A DNA stretch of 64,000 nt from Paenibacillus sediminis (lineage in GTDB: Bacteria > Bacillota > Bacilli > Paenibacillales > Paenibacillaceae), in assembly GCF_017873765.1 (NCBI RefSeq), contig NZ_JAGGKP010000007.1, positions 62,001-126,000 on the forward strand, given 5' to 3'. Of the stretch, positions 63,490-64,000 are shown in pieces. The position numbers were made by a program, and so were the translations under genes. Each line of letters starts with the position of its first letter. The stretch's first letter is position 1. The notes under the pieces are model-generated. The model was not told where the DNA came from. It saw only the letters and a program-made list of their open reading frames with translations, and did no database searches.

Positions 63490-64000
63490 TTAGCTATAGT
63501 TGAGTGCTTCTTTAATGGACCGAATATGTGATGCAAACTGTTCATCGCTAAGCACTGGTGTATATTGATTTGAATGTAAAGCAAGCGGTACTGATATCCA
63601 CGATTTACATCCAAGGTACTCATCTTCAATTGGAATTTCGACTGGATTGTCCAGCCGATATACCCGAACTAGAAGGACATGCAGAGGACTTTTACGCTTC
63701 CAACGCAGCCGCTGGTCTGCAAATTCATCCGTCCACATATGTAATTCGCGCAGTCGTCCAAGCTGCTTCTCATCTTGAATCTCAAGATCCTCTATGACTT
63801 CTGCATACGCCTTAATCATTACATTTTTCTGTTCAGAAGACCAGTTCTCTAGTGATAAATCAACCAATTGTTGATATGAAGGTTTAATCAATTCTTTCCG
63901 CTGATGCTCATATGTCGGATACAAATAAAAGGAATGACTTTTAAGTTCAAAATGTTTCGTCTCCTCTTCAATACCGCCCTTACGCATCAGCAATATTTGA
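63490..64000 (-). CDS. DUF1802 family protein, 5' end at window edge
   Basis: At least 169 residues are visible, and the frame is open through the last base, so the start is outside the window (a TTG at 63993 is in frame but not needed). Family features: LMRKGGIEEETKHFELKSHSFYLYPTYEHQ near the start and the C-terminal part LLVRVYRLDNPVEIPIEDEYLGCKSWISVP. DUF1802 is widespread in Firmicutes with unknown function. Confidence 0.85.
   Translation of the reverse strand, partial: QILLMRKGGIEEETKHFELKSHSFYLYPTYEHQRKELIKPSYQQLVDLSLENWSSEQKNVMIKAYAEVIEDLEIQDEKQLGRLRELHMWTDEFADQRLRWKRKSPLHVLLVRVYRLDNPVEIPIEDEYLGCKSWISVPLALHSNQYTPVLSDEQFASHIRSIKEALNYS

Overview
The window is chromosomal DNA from a low-to-moderate G+C, endospore-forming Firmicute, most likely Paenibacillaceae (Paenibacillus or a close relative). 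The evidence is the set of spore genes (alpha/beta SASP, YtrH/YtrI, YtaF, YtvI, CotJABC, YjcZ, a row of YheC/YheD proteins), the Firmicute-type sufCDSUB order, and gene order around polA/citZ/accDA/dnaE that follows the Bacillus subtilis ytrH-nrdR segment. No prophage, transposase, CRISPR array or rRNA operon was seen. One tRNA gene (Ala, GGC) is present.

Layout. 1-9.0 kb: the end of an RNA methyltransferase gene, a lipoteichoic-acid synthase, an aldo/keto reductase, small Fe-S-like and redox-like proteins, a LysM/M14 peptidase, glutamate racemase and small envelope/stress proteins. 9.1-11.1 kb: a tandem-HTH protein, a small membrane protein, tRNA-Ala, nrdR and a SASP gene. 11.1-29.3 kb: a mostly leftward block with lytic transglycosylase, coaE, ytaF, mutM, polA, phoU, pstB, a soluble CBS-chemoreceptor, phoP, phoR, cupin, SDR, mdh, icd and citZ, with ytvI diverging. 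29.3-38 kb: fxsA, pyk, accA, accD, pgpA and dnaE (leftward). 38-41.4 kb: ytrH, ytrI and ytpI (rightward), ytoI and yheA (leftward). 41.6-48.3 kb: a rightward operon of five ATP-grasp YheC/YheD paralogues plus a GNAT acetyltransferase. 48.4-57.8 kb: HAD hydrolase, cotJABC, a CNNM/CorC transporter, YfkAB radical SAM enzyme, uppP, a 5'-nucleotidase, a MoaD-MoaE fusion, an HD-GYP protein and a YjcZ peptide. 57.9-64 kb: sufCDSUB and a DUF1802 protein cut by the window edge.

How the genes work together. citZ-icd-mdh is the decarboxylating entry of the TCA cycle, with a CcpA-like operator in front of citZ. accDA starts fatty-acid synthesis. phoR-phoP, pstB-phoU and a tandem 11-bp-phased PhoP-like box form a phosphate-response block. 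uppP, ltaS, racE/murI and the peptidoglycan enzymes serve the envelope. suf builds Fe-S clusters and has a Fur-like repeat over its putative start site.

The best candidate for an under-described system is the 6.7-kb ATP-grasp/GNAT operon. It has alternating long (YheD-type) and short (YheC-type) enzymes, translational overlaps, and a match to a sigma-K promoter, which suggests late mother-cell synthesis or modification of a spore-surface peptide or polymer. Other notable points are a Shine-Dalgarno-masking hairpin before ltaS, an internal Gly-Gly in the MoaD-MoaE fusion, an internally duplicated HTH regulator, and the absence of pfkA between accA and pyk.
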